Of a DNA stretch of 11,159 nucleotides, positions 1 to 6,444 are shown in pieces. Source of the stretch: Thermoplasmata archaeon. Lineage in GTDB: Archaea; Thermoplasmatota; Thermoplasmata; Thermoplasmatales; Thermoplasmataceae. Each line of letters begins with the position of its first letter. Position 1 is the first letter of the stretch. The position numbers were made by a program, and so were the translations under genes. The DNA is taken from assembly GCA_021797025.1 (NCBI GenBank), contig JAKAAK010000090.1, positions 1 to 11,159 of the forward strand, written 5' to 3'. Under the pieces are notes generated by a model. The model worked only from the letters and a program-made list of their open reading frames with translations, was not told the DNA's origin and ran no database searches.

Positions 1-369
1 CTCGAAGTAGTTTTCATGATAATTATTTTTTATATATCTCAGGGATGCTCCCATGCCCTCAGGATCAGAAGGAACTATTACATTGTCAAAACCGCCCAGT
101 TCAGCCTTTCTAAGGTTACCTACCGGATGTACAGTCAGGGATTTAACACCGGCACTGGATGAATGCTTGGACAGGAATACAACCTTTTCAACGGAATCAT
201 CCAGATTTTTCATATCGCTGTAAATATGGAGGCTATCAATGAAGCGAAGTTCGTAGTTTTTAAACGTGAATAGGTCTTTACTTTCCCGTTTGAAATTATA
301 AAGTTCAATCATTCGGTCCGCCATTTCCATGCTGGCACCGTCCTTTCTTGATGCTATAATTAAAATCAT
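1..369 (-). CDS. dtdA: D-aminoacyl-tRNA deacylase, archaeal DtdA/DTD2 type (N-terminal part, cut by window edge)
   Basis: The minus strand is open from an ATG at 369-367 to base 1, giving 123 residues with no stop, so the gene continues beyond the left edge. The protein starts MILIIASRKDGAS, and at about residues 63-85 carries VVFLSKHSSSAGVKSLTVHP followed by VGN, then LGGFDN (91-96) and a VPSDPEGMGASL stretch (99-110). This order (SRKD start, S-K/R-H-x-S-x-x-G, LTVHxxGN, then a GG and P/M/L segment) is the pattern of the archaeal DtdA family (plant GEK1 relatives), which hydrolyses D-aminoacyl-tRNA and recycles D-aminoacylated tRNAs in the cytoplasm. The family is usually around 250-270 residues, so roughly half is seen. 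A TATA-like box about 26 bp upstream suggests a leaderless transcript. It is divergent from the surface-protein gene. Confidence 0.85.
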   Translation of the reverse strand, partial: MILIIASRKDGASMEMADRMIELYNFKRESKDLFTFKNYELRFIDSLHIYSDMKNLDDSVEKVVFLSKHSSSAGVKSLTVHPVGNLRKAELGGFDNVIVPSDPEGMGASLRYIKNNYHENYFE

Positions 370-390
370 GCCACTTTATATGGAAATCAA

Positions 391-400
391 TTATAAAATT
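391..400 (-). promoter_or_regulatory. TATA-like box for dtdA
   Basis: On the minus strand this reads AATTTTATAA, centred about 26 bp before the dtdA ATG at 369. That is the usual distance from an archaeal box A to the transcription start, so transcription would begin at or next to the start codon (leaderless). No Shine-Dalgarno-like sequence precedes the ATG. The assignment rests on sequence and spacing only. Confidence 0.5.
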
Positions 401-424
401 TCTTTAATTTTTGATTAGCAAAGT

Positions 425-433
425 CTAAATATT
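425..433 (+). promoter_or_regulatory. TATA-like box for the surface-protein gene
   Basis: CTAAATATT is centred about 24 bp before the ATG at 453 and only 18 bp before the ATG at 447. The spacing therefore favours 453 as the start of a leaderless message. A weak AGGT (441-444) also lies 8 nt before 453, so a leadered start cannot be excluded. Confidence 0.4.
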
Positions 434-452
434 CAAATTTAGGTTAATGTTT

Positions 453-1769
453 ATGAGATATAAAATAGCTTTAACAATAATAGTTGTCATGTTAATGGCC
501 ATGTCGGTATCGGCGGCTGTCCCACTTGCTTCAGGCAGCAACGTTCAGCAGAATACCGCTTCTATGAGTACCAGTGGAAGTTTCAATAGCAGCATAAATA
601 CGCATTTCCAACATATGCATAATTACGGTGCAAGGTTAATGTATAACGCTACCACTGGTAACATTTCCGGCAGATTCTTAACTGCTAATTTCAATTCTAC
701 GACAGGAGTTTTTTCCAACATAACATATAACATGACATCAACACAGCTTATAAGCAAAATGTATGCAAATGGCACAACAGCTTTTGGCACATCACCATTC
801 ACTCAATGGTTTACAAATAATGTGAATGTAATCGGGAATCTCTTTATGTACGCCAATGCATCATCTTTCCTTGTAATGCATAACAATCCCACCATTGAGA
901 CAAACATGATGGTATACAACGGAACAATAAACATATATGTACCAACCGGGGCAACAATATACAATACATCCAGCAATCCCCAGGTCAGTACCACTGCCAA
1001 TGCAAGCCTAAATGCACAGGCAAACACTAGTATATTCACAAATTCAAATCTTGCCTTAAATACCATGGTGAATTTCAATAATACTGTGAATGCAGGCAGG
1101 CAGATGATAATTATTGACAACAACGGCACCATAGCAATGCTTTTTGTGCACAACGGATCCTTCAAAATAACAGGGCATGAAATATCAATAAGCTCTGCAA
1201 AAGGAAAACCTGTGTTTGTGAATATGGTTGTTCCACCGGGCATGCAGAAAATTACTGATAACAGCACATTTATGCACGGGATAATGAATGGAATCATATC
1301 ATCAGAAATAGACCTGAATATGGTTAACGGCACTCTGACTAACAGTACTTTATATTATAATTCTTCCCTTCATATGGTATTTACAGGAAAAACATCATCA
1401 ACGGAATCCTTTGATGTGAACTCATCTGTTAATCATCATACCATAGTAGCTATATTCATAGGGAACAACGTAACAACAAATACCGGGCATGCATACGTAA
1501 AATTTGATGGAAAAATAGCTTCATACGTTACGGTGTCAACACTGATGAATGAAACAAGCAGCAGCAATGCATATTACTCCTATGTAAATAGCTCCTCCGG
1601 AATGTATGTACTGATGTACATACCTCATTTCTCCAATCATACAATAGAGGTATCTGATGTTCCATTCAAGGCAGTTAACAATTACACAGAATACTATATT
1701 ATAGGGGGCATAATTGCCATTATTGCAATAATAGGAGTAGCTCTTTATACCATAAAGAAAAGAAAATAA
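453..1769 (+). CDS. Secreted, C-terminally membrane-anchored, sequon-rich surface protein
   Basis: No enzyme family is recognised. The N-terminus (MRYKIALTIIVVMLMAMSVSA) is a classic Sec signal peptide. The C-terminus has one hydrophobic segment (YYIIGGIIAIIAIIGVALYT) followed by KKRK, so the body should face outside with a short cytoplasmic tail. The ectodomain holds about 25 N-X-S/T sequons, no cysteine and very few charged residues, and is rich in Asn, Ser, Thr and Met (about 26 Met and 13 His in all). This suggests a heavily N-glycosylated, acid-exposed beta-rich cell-surface protein. An in-frame ATG at 447 would add Met-Phe; 453 was chosen because the TATA box and a weak AGGT both fit it better and the signal peptide then starts MRYK. 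T-rich sequence follows the stop. Function is unknown; S-layer accessory, adhesin or metal-binding roles are guesses. Confidence 0.8.
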   Translation: MRYKIALTIIVVMLMAMSVSAAVPLASGSNVQQNTASMSTSGSFNSSINTHFQHMHNYGARLMYNATTGNISGRFLTANFNSTTGVFSNITYNMTSTQLISKMYANGTTAFGTSPFTQWFTNNVNVIGNLFMYANASSFLVMHNNPTIETNMMVYNGTINIYVPTGATIYNTSSNPQVSTTANASLNAQANTSIFTNSNLALNTMVNFNNTVNAGRQMIIIDNNGTIAMLFVHNGSFKITGHEISISSAKGKPVFVNMVVPPGMQKITDNSTFMHGIMNGIISSEIDLNMVNGTLTNSTLYYNSSLHMVFTGKTSSTESFDVNSSVNHHTIVAIFIGNNVTTNTGHAYVKFDGKIASYVTVSTLMNETSSSNAYYSYVNSSSGMYVLMYIPHFSNHTIEVSDVPFKAVNNYTEYYIIGGIIAIIAIIGVALYTIKKRK

Positions 1770-1781
1770 TTTTTATTTTTA
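1770..1781 (+). terminator. T-rich putative terminator after the surface-protein gene
   Basis: The stop codon is followed at once by a run of T broken by single A residues. Oligo-T tracts without a hairpin are enough for termination by archaeal RNA polymerase. A separate TATA box for glyA directly downstream fits a transcript boundary here. Confidence 0.35.
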
Positions 1782-1791
1782 TAAACTAAAG

Positions 1792-1800
1792 ATAAATATA
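1792..1800 (+). promoter_or_regulatory. TATA-like box for glyA
   Basis: ATAAATATA is centred 26 bp before the glyA ATG at 1822, the clearest box A match in the window. No ribosome-binding site lies between them, so a leaderless glyA mRNA is expected. Confidence 0.55.
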
Positions 1801-1821
1801 CTTTTTTATATTGTCTATTCA

Positions 1822-3123
1822 ATGATAAGTAAAGGTGATGAATTTCTGGAGGATGCGCTTTTTATACGGGAACTTGCAATGAAGCATAACAAATTTTTTG
1901 AGGAAAGCATACCCCTCATAGCGTCCGAAAATATAATGAGCCCCATGGCAATGGAAATGCTTCTCACCGATCTGGGCTTCAGATATGCCGAGGGCTTGCC
2001 CCATAAAAGGTACTATCAGGGGAACCAGTTCGTTGATCTCATAGAAGATAAGGTGACAGACCTCGGAAGAGCCCTTTTCAATGCAAAATATGTCGATCCA
2101 AGACCACTGTCAGGAACAAATTCCAACATGGCAGTATTATATGCGTTTACAAAGCCAGGCGATACAATAACCACTCCAGCCTTATCCGGTGGGGGCCATA
2201 TCAGTTCTGCTCCATTCGGTGCTGTAGGCTTCAGGGGATTGAAGACGGTCAACTATCCATTTGACGTAGATGAGATGAATATAGATGTTGACGGTGCAAT
2301 AAAGGTTCTGAAAGAGGTCAAACCCAAACTTGCATGGTTCGGGCAATCTGTTTTCCTTTTCCCTACCCCTCTGAAAGAACTACGGGACACTCTGGAAGAA
2401 ATCGGTTCCACTGTTGTTTATGATGCAGCGCATGTCCTTGGATTAATAGGTGGAAGGCAGTTCCAGGATCCACTGAGAGAGGGTGCGCAGATTATTACAG
2501 GAAGTACACATAAAACACTGCCCGGGCCACAGCATGGAATAGTCATAGGCGAAACAGACGAAGAAAAATGGAAAAAGGTTCAGCGTGGAGTCTTTCCAGG
2601 CACTCTGAGCAATCATCATTTAAACGCTATGGCAGCTCTGGGTGTTACACTTGCAGAGCATCTTGAATTCGGTGAATCCTACGCAAAACAGATAATTAAA
2701 AATGCACAGACACTGGGATCTGAATTGAACAGATACGGATTCAAGGTTCTGGGAGAAAAAAACGGATTCACAAAATCCCACACGCTGGCAATTGATGTTT
2801 CGGCGAACGGCGGTGGAAAGGAAGTTGCCGAAAAGCTGGAAAGCTGCAATATAGTACTGAATAAGAACCTGTTGCCGTACGACGACAACAAGAAATCAAT
2901 GAATCCCAGCGGTATAAGAATAGGAACGCAGGAAGTAACCAGGATCGGCTTCAAAGAATCCGATATAAAATATCTTGCGGAATTAATCAGCGATATAATC
3001 ATAAAGAAAAAAGACCCGGAGGCAATGGCTGAGAAGGTAAGGGACTTCAAATCCCAGTTCCAGGAAGTACATTACTGCTTCGGCAAATTAAAACCATATG
3101 AATATATAGAACTTTTTAAATAA
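1822..3123 (+). CDS. glyA: Serine hydroxymethyltransferase
   Basis: This cytoplasmic PLP enzyme interconverts serine and glycine, passing the one-carbon unit to a folate- or pterin-type carrier. The 433 residues are full length for the archaeal branch. Visible family features are ESIPLIASEN (28-37), the YAEGLPHKRYYQG substrate/PLP region (55-67), SGTNSNMAV (97-105), DAAHVLGLIGG with the PLP-nitrogen aspartate D201 (201-211), and the PLP-lysine motif GSTHKTLPGPQ with K231. The small-domain part ends with SGIRIGTQEVTRIGF. The start is the first ATG, 26 bp after the TATA box, so the message is probably leaderless. The gene converges on mqnC with only a 23-bp gap. Which carrier it uses (folate or a methanopterin-like pterin) cannot be told from the sequence. 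Confidence 0.96.
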   Translation: MISKGDEFLEDALFIRELAMKHNKFFEESIPLIASENIMSPMAMEMLLTDLGFRYAEGLPHKRYYQGNQFVDLIEDKVTDLGRALFNAKYVDPRPLSGTNSNMAVLYAFTKPGDTITTPALSGGGHISSAPFGAVGFRGLKTVNYPFDVDEMNIDVDGAIKVLKEVKPKLAWFGQSVFLFPTPLKELRDTLEEIGSTVVYDAAHVLGLIGGRQFQDPLREGAQIITGSTHKTLPGPQHGIVIGETDEEKWKKVQRGVFPGTLSNHHLNAMAALGVTLAEHLEFGESYAKQIIKNAQTLGSELNRYGFKVLGEKNGFTKSHTLAIDVSANGGGKEVAEKLESCNIVLNKNLLPYDDNKKSMNPSGIRIGTQEVTRIGFKESDIKYLAELISDIIIKKKDPEAMAEKVRDFKSQFQEVHYCFGKLKPYEYIELFK

Positions 3124-3148
3124 TAATTTTATAAAAATTAATTTTTTT
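3124..3148. terminator. Bidirectional AT-rich terminator between glyA and mqnC
   Basis: The short gap between the convergent stops of glyA and mqnC holds T-runs on both strands, the longest being seven T at 3142-3148 on the plus strand, which overlaps the mqnC stop. This is typical of archaeal oligo-T termination serving both transcripts. Confidence 0.35.
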
Positions 3149-4244
3149 AATATGTTTTAATGGCACGGTACATATTATCCCTTTCAACAGGAATCATATT
3201 CAATTGTTTTATGGAATTAATTATATAGTCCTTTCTGAGATTACCAACCTGTTTTCCGGTTGCAGGTATAACCTTTTCATCGTATATGGTTCCTCCCCAG
3301 TCATTTGCCCCGAAGAGTATGGCCATCTGTGCCATCTGCATGCCGTTTGTAAGCCAGGAGCTCTGTATTATTGGCAGATCTTTATTGAAAACTATTCTTG
3401 CAATGGCAATGTTTTTTATTACAGAAACTCCTCCCGACCTGTATTTATAGCCTTCTTTTGCAAGTTCCGTGTTTCCTGGCTCAAAGTTCCAGGGTGTAAA
3501 AGATAGAAAGCCGTGGTATTTTTTCTGCAATTCCAATATGGAAAGAAGATGATGCGCTTTGTCCAATGATGTCTCAAGATGGCCGAACATCATTGTTGCC
3601 GATGTATGTATCCCCAGCTTATGCGCCTCTTCCATTATTTCCAGCCACTGCCTGCCGCTTGCCTCCGGGCGGCCCATTCTTTTTCTTACACTGCCATCAA
3701 GTATTTCCCCTCCGGCACCCGGGATGGTCTCAAGACCGCTTTCCCTTAATTTTATAAGAAGATCCCTTATGGGAATATGAGCCTTCAGTGAAATAAAGTG
3801 CAGTTCAGAGGTAGAAAGGCCGTGTATTCCCAATCCAGGGAACTCTTTCTTTATTCTCTGGAATAATTCTGTGTAATATGAAAGGTCAAGGAAAGAATTT
3901 ACGCCGCCCTGGATGAGCAGCTGTTTAATCCCGTATGGTTCATAGTATTTTTTTATTTCGTCAATCACGCCGTCCACGGATAAAGTATAAGAATCACTGT
4001 CATTCTGTGTTCTGTAAAAAGCACAGAAATGGCACCGTACATTGCATATATTTGTATAATTGAGTATCAGATTGGAAACAAATGAAACTTTTTTCCCTGA
4101 TATGCTGTCAGTTATAGATCTGGCAAGCCTTCCGAGGTCTCTGAGGCTGGCTGAATCATATAAATATACAATCTCATTTTCATCAAGTGTCTCTTCATTT
4201 TTTATTTTATTTTCAATGCTGTCCAGGTAACTGTAAGAAATCAT
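3147..4244 (-). CDS. mqnC: Cyclic dehypoxanthine futalosine synthase, radical SAM (MqnC)
   Basis: Radical SAM enzyme of the futalosine route to menaquinone; it cyclises dehypoxanthine futalosine to the cyclic product. The 365 residues show the 4Fe-4S motif CNVRCHFC with C67, C71 and C74 just after LNYTNI, then LLIQGGVN, TIPGAGGEIL, VRKRMGR, SATMMFGHLET, FTPWNFEPGNT and GANDWGGTIYDE. LIQGG, the PGAGGEIL segment and the MMFGH/FTPW pair match MqnC rather than the sister enzyme MqnE, which reads HIVGG at the equivalent position. It lies 63 bp downstream of mqnA, the last gene of the cluster on this strand. A TATA-like stretch in that gap could give it an extra leaderless start. Transfer between archaea and bacteria is common in this pathway, but nothing in the base composition marks this gene as recent. 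Confidence 0.93.
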   Translation of the reverse strand: MISYSYLDSIENKIKNEETLDENEIVYLYDSASLRDLGRLARSITDSISGKKVSFVSNLILNYTNICNVRCHFCAFYRTQNDSDSYTLSVDGVIDEIKKYYEPYGIKQLLIQGGVNSFLDLSYYTELFQRIKKEFPGLGIHGLSTSELHFISLKAHIPIRDLLIKLRESGLETIPGAGGEILDGSVRKRMGRPEASGRQWLEIMEEAHKLGIHTSATMMFGHLETSLDKAHHLLSILELQKKYHGFLSFTPWNFEPGNTELAKEGYKYRSGGVSVIKNIAIARIVFNKDLPIIQSSWLTNGMQMAQMAILFGANDWGGTIYDEKVIPATGKQVGNLRKDYIINSIKQLNMIPVERDNMYRAIKTY

Positions 4245-4259
4245 AATTATAATATAGCT

Positions 4260-4272
4260 TTATAAAATAAAT
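4260..4272 (-). promoter_or_regulatory. Possible internal promoter for mqnC
   Basis: The 63-bp gap between mqnA and mqnC is much longer than the other gene junctions on this strand. Read on the minus strand it contains ATTTATTTTATAA, centred about 22 bp upstream of the mqnC ATG. This could drive a separate, nearly leaderless mqnC transcript in addition to read-through from mqnE-mqnA. AT-rich spacers here give such matches easily. Confidence 0.25.
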
Positions 4273-4307
4273 ATGTTCCCACTTCATTATTTTATCCTCT
4301 ATATTTT

Positions 4308-5039
4308 CTATTTTTCAGTTAAATCTTTTATATAATCAATAGTTCGCATTACCGGATCATTGAAAGAGTAATCTATGCTTCTGTAATATTCATGCATAAC
4401 TTCCTCTTTAACATTGAATTTTATCGAGTTCAGCTTTGCAGCTTCATTTACATATTTTGATGATTCCTTGATGCGGCTATCCAGATAGTTTACCATGCTG
4501 CTGTCCACATCCGTATTTTTTGCTGCAGCCGACACAGCATAAACAGGATACATATTGTATTGTTTGGAAAATTCAAGACCTATATCCATGAGTATATTCA
4601 AATTGCCGGAATATGCTTCTATGGCATTATCCCCTATGATGAGCGCGTAATCTGATGTTTTTAGCAGGGTATCCGCATCGGAATATTCCGATTCCCTGAT
4701 TTCGTATGATATGCCCATCCTATCAAGCACCAGTTTCAAATATAATTCTGTGGTTTTTGTCAGTGATGTAACATTTATTTTCATTTTATCCTTCAAATAA
4801 TTAAATTTTGAAACCAGAATTGTGGATACCGTATTTGCCCTGGAATGTATATTCATGCTCCTTATCAGTTTCAATTTATCCATGTTCTGTATAAAGGAAA
4901 CGAGAGATACCATTCCTATTTCAATATTCCCTTCCAGCAGGTATTTCATGTTCGCGGCAGCACTGTTCCTGACAGTTTCACCGGCAGGAAATGACATGTA
5001 CAGAGGGTCGGAGTGTGATAAATTAATGAGGCCTATCAT
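4308..5039 (-). CDS. mqnA: Chorismate dehydratase (MqnA), divergent
   Basis: Predicted to dehydrate chorismate to 3-[(1-carboxyvinyl)oxy]benzoate, the first committed step of the futalosine pathway. At 243 residues it is somewhat short for MqnA (usually about 270-290). It has the two-lobe, periplasmic-binding-like pattern: an IGLINLSHSDPLY start (2-14), LLEGNIEIGMVSLVSF (34-49), SLTKTTELYLKLVL in the hinge region (92-105), ALIIGDNAIEA (132-142) and MDIGLEFSK (151-159), followed by a YPVYAVSAA strand. The tryptophans common in the C-terminal part of bacterial MqnA are missing. The gene starts one base after the mqnE stop, so translation is probably coupled. The call depends on the IGD motif and on sitting between mqnE and mqnC; MqnD is a more distant relative of the same fold and is less likely. 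Confidence 0.82.
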   Translation of the reverse strand: MIGLINLSHSDPLYMSFPAGETVRNSAAANMKYLLEGNIEIGMVSLVSFIQNMDKLKLIRSMNIHSRANTVSTILVSKFNYLKDKMKINVTSLTKTTELYLKLVLDRMGISYEIRESEYSDADTLLKTSDYALIIGDNAIEAYSGNLNILMDIGLEFSKQYNMYPVYAVSAAAKNTDVDSSMVNYLDSRIKESSKYVNEAAKLNSIKFNVKEEVMHEYYRSIDYSFNDPVMRTIDYIKDLTEK

Positions 5040-5040
5040 T

Positions 5041-6147
5041 TCAGTAGTACTCTTTTATGTTATAAAACGTATCCCTCAGGGCAGGCACTTTACCTATTTC
5101 TTCTATGAGGTGGTTTAGTTCTTCAACACTTCCTGAAGTTTTTCTATTGGTTGCGCCGAAGACTTTTTCACTGAATGCAGTACCCACAAGATCGCTTCCA
5201 CCTGACATCAATGCAATCTGCGCCAGTTCCTTGCCAAGAGCAACCCAGTAAACGCTGATATTTTTTATGGACTTTCCCAGTATTGCCCTTGCCAGAGCAT
5301 ATACTTTTATGTCCTTATCGCCGGATGCGGGCATTGTGACCTTCCCCATTTTATACAGCGGTGTATTCTCAATACTGAATTTCAATGGTATAAAGGATAA
5401 AAATCCCGGCTGTTCAAGCTGGTTGTCCCTCAGCCTGATCATATGGTTTATTATGTCATCATACCCCTCTACCGTTCCATATGTCATTGTAGAATTGCCC
5501 TTGATTCCCAGGCTATGGATTAATTTAGCATCTTCAAGCCACTTTTCCCCTGAAATTTTCTCCGGAGTGGTTATCTGTTTTCTGATATTCTCATTGAATA
5601 TCTCCGCCCCGCCACCTGTATGCGCATCCATTCCTGCTTTTTTGAATCTATCCAGGATTTCAGGTATAGAGTTCCCAGTTGTTCTGGCTATGAAGTCTAT
5701 TTCAGGTATTGTGAATGTCTTCAATGTTATATCCGGAAGGACTTTCTTTACCTCCCTGAATATATCCTCATAGTATTCTATGCTCAAATCCGGATTAAAT
5801 CCACCTACGATGTGTATTTCTGTTACATTCAGGTCTCTGGCTTTCAAAGCCTCATTATGAACATCTTCAACGGACAATTCAAATCCTTTCTCTGGCTTGT
5901 ACTTCTTTATTTTATATGGAACGTAATAAGCACATATGGGGCACGATGCAGTGCAGTAATTTGAATAATTTATGTTGTATGAAACAGCATAGGATACTCT
6001 GTCTCCCACCTCCAGTGATGTCAGCGAATCACCCAGTGACATTAAAGAATAAATATCAAGATCAAGCAATTCCTTCGCATCCTTTTCCGTAATTTCCTTG
6101 TTTTTCAGGTAATCATACCAGTAATCATTATTATAAGCCATCGACAT
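5041..6147 (-). CDS. mqnE: Aminofutalosine synthase, radical SAM (MqnE)
   Basis: Radical SAM enzyme that joins the MqnA product to S-adenosylmethionine, giving 6-amino-6-deoxyfutalosine. The 368 residues carry the cluster motif CTASCPIC with C65, C69 and C72 after NINYSNY, then EIHIVGGFNPDLS, IPEIDFIARTTG, DAHTGGGAEIF, EKISGEKWLEDA, STMTYGTVEG, FLSFIPLKF and GGSDLVGTAFSEKV. HIVGG plus EKISGEKW identifies MqnE over MqnC. The residue after the third cysteine is AYY where relatives usually have AFS or AFY. First gene of the mqnE-mqnA-mqnC cluster; its stop is one base from the mqnA start. An in-frame ATG at 6141 (MAYNND) is an alternative start and sits better relative to the upstream TATA-like box. 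Confidence 0.92.
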   Translation of the reverse strand: MSMAYNNDYWYDYLKNKEITEKDAKELLDLDIYSLMSLGDSLTSLEVGDRVSYAVSYNINYSNYCTASCPICAYYVPYKIKKYKPEKGFELSVEDVHNEALKARDLNVTEIHIVGGFNPDLSIEYYEDIFREVKKVLPDITLKTFTIPEIDFIARTTGNSIPEILDRFKKAGMDAHTGGGAEIFNENIRKQITTPEKISGEKWLEDAKLIHSLGIKGNSTMTYGTVEGYDDIINHMIRLRDNQLEQPGFLSFIPLKFSIENTPLYKMGKVTMPASGDKDIKVYALARAILGKSIKNISVYWVALGKELAQIALMSGGSDLVGTAFSEKVFGATNRKTSGSVEELNHLIEEIGKVPALRDTFYNIKEYY

Positions 6148-6163
6148 ACACTATACATTGTGA

Positions 6164-6174
6164 CTAAAAATAAA
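6164..6174 (-). promoter_or_regulatory. TATA-like box for mqnE
   Basis: On the minus strand TTTATTTTTAG lies about 22 bp before the ATG at 6147 and about 28 bp before the in-frame ATG at 6141. It would drive a leaderless or nearly leaderless mqn transcript. No ribosome-binding site is visible. The match to box A is only fair. Confidence 0.35.
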
Positions 6175-6250
6175 TAATTATTCATATTTTATTATTTTTC
6201 ATGCATTCTGCATTGAATTATATGCACCATGGCATAAAAAATAAATAGAA

Positions 6251-6260
6251 AATATAAAAC
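6251..6260 (+). promoter_or_regulatory. TATA-like box facing the structured element
   Basis: AATATAAAAC on the plus strand is centred about 23-26 bp before the foot of the long hairpin at 6278 and an ATG at 6280. The spacing suits transcription starting at the base of that hairpin. The surroundings are very AT-rich, so a chance match is possible. Confidence 0.3.
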
Positions 6261-6277
6261 AAATATACCAGTGGATC

Positions 6278-6396
6278 ACATGGAATGCAGGCCTTTGGAG
6301 ATAAATGCCGCCCCCTCTGAAGGATTCCATGTAAGTTCATATATGAAGTAACGGAGATATTTAACCGGCATTCCGGTGGTTTCCAGATCAATCTGG
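6278..6396 (+). ncRNA. Candidate structured RNA: long bulged hairpin plus tandem hairpins
   Basis: This part of the cbiB-mqnE spacer is clearly richer in GC than its flanks and is packed with self-complementary sequence. Bases 6278-6286 pair perfectly with 6324-6332. After a 5-nt bulge (6287-6291), 6292-6300 pair with 6315-6323 around a 14-nt loop. The inner stem contains two adjacent G-U wobbles that exist only on the plus strand (they become A-C on the minus strand), which favours a plus-strand RNA. Then come a 12-nt palindrome TTCATATATGAA (6336-6347), ACCGG-CATT-CCGGT (6364-6377) and CCAGA-TCAA-TCTGG (6383-6396). A TATA-like box lies at the right distance upstream. No known RNA family (tRNA, SRP, RNase P, C/D box, cobalamin riboswitch) was recognised. 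A 23-codon ORF (6280-6351) spans the hairpin and is the main alternative. The 3' end is unknown. Confidence 0.4.
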
Positions 6397-6444
6397 CATT
6401 ATATAATCTTCCCGGGTCATTCATCCAGAAAAAGCCTGAACTGT

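Noticed and set aside
803..1333. A 176-codon minus-strand ORF opposite the surface-protein gene
   Set aside because: It is antisense to a gene with a clear signal peptide and membrane anchor. Its hydrophobic content mirrors the Asn/Met-rich sense codons, and it has no promoter or family match.
5267..5964. Plus-strand ORFs opposite mqnE
   Set aside because: They lie entirely antisense to a well-supported radical SAM gene and show no domain of their own.
6278..6332. H/ACA or C/D box guide RNA
   Set aside because: No convincing C box (RTGATGA) with D box pair, no ACA placed after a stem, and the bulge is one-sided rather than a two-sided pseudouridylation pocket.
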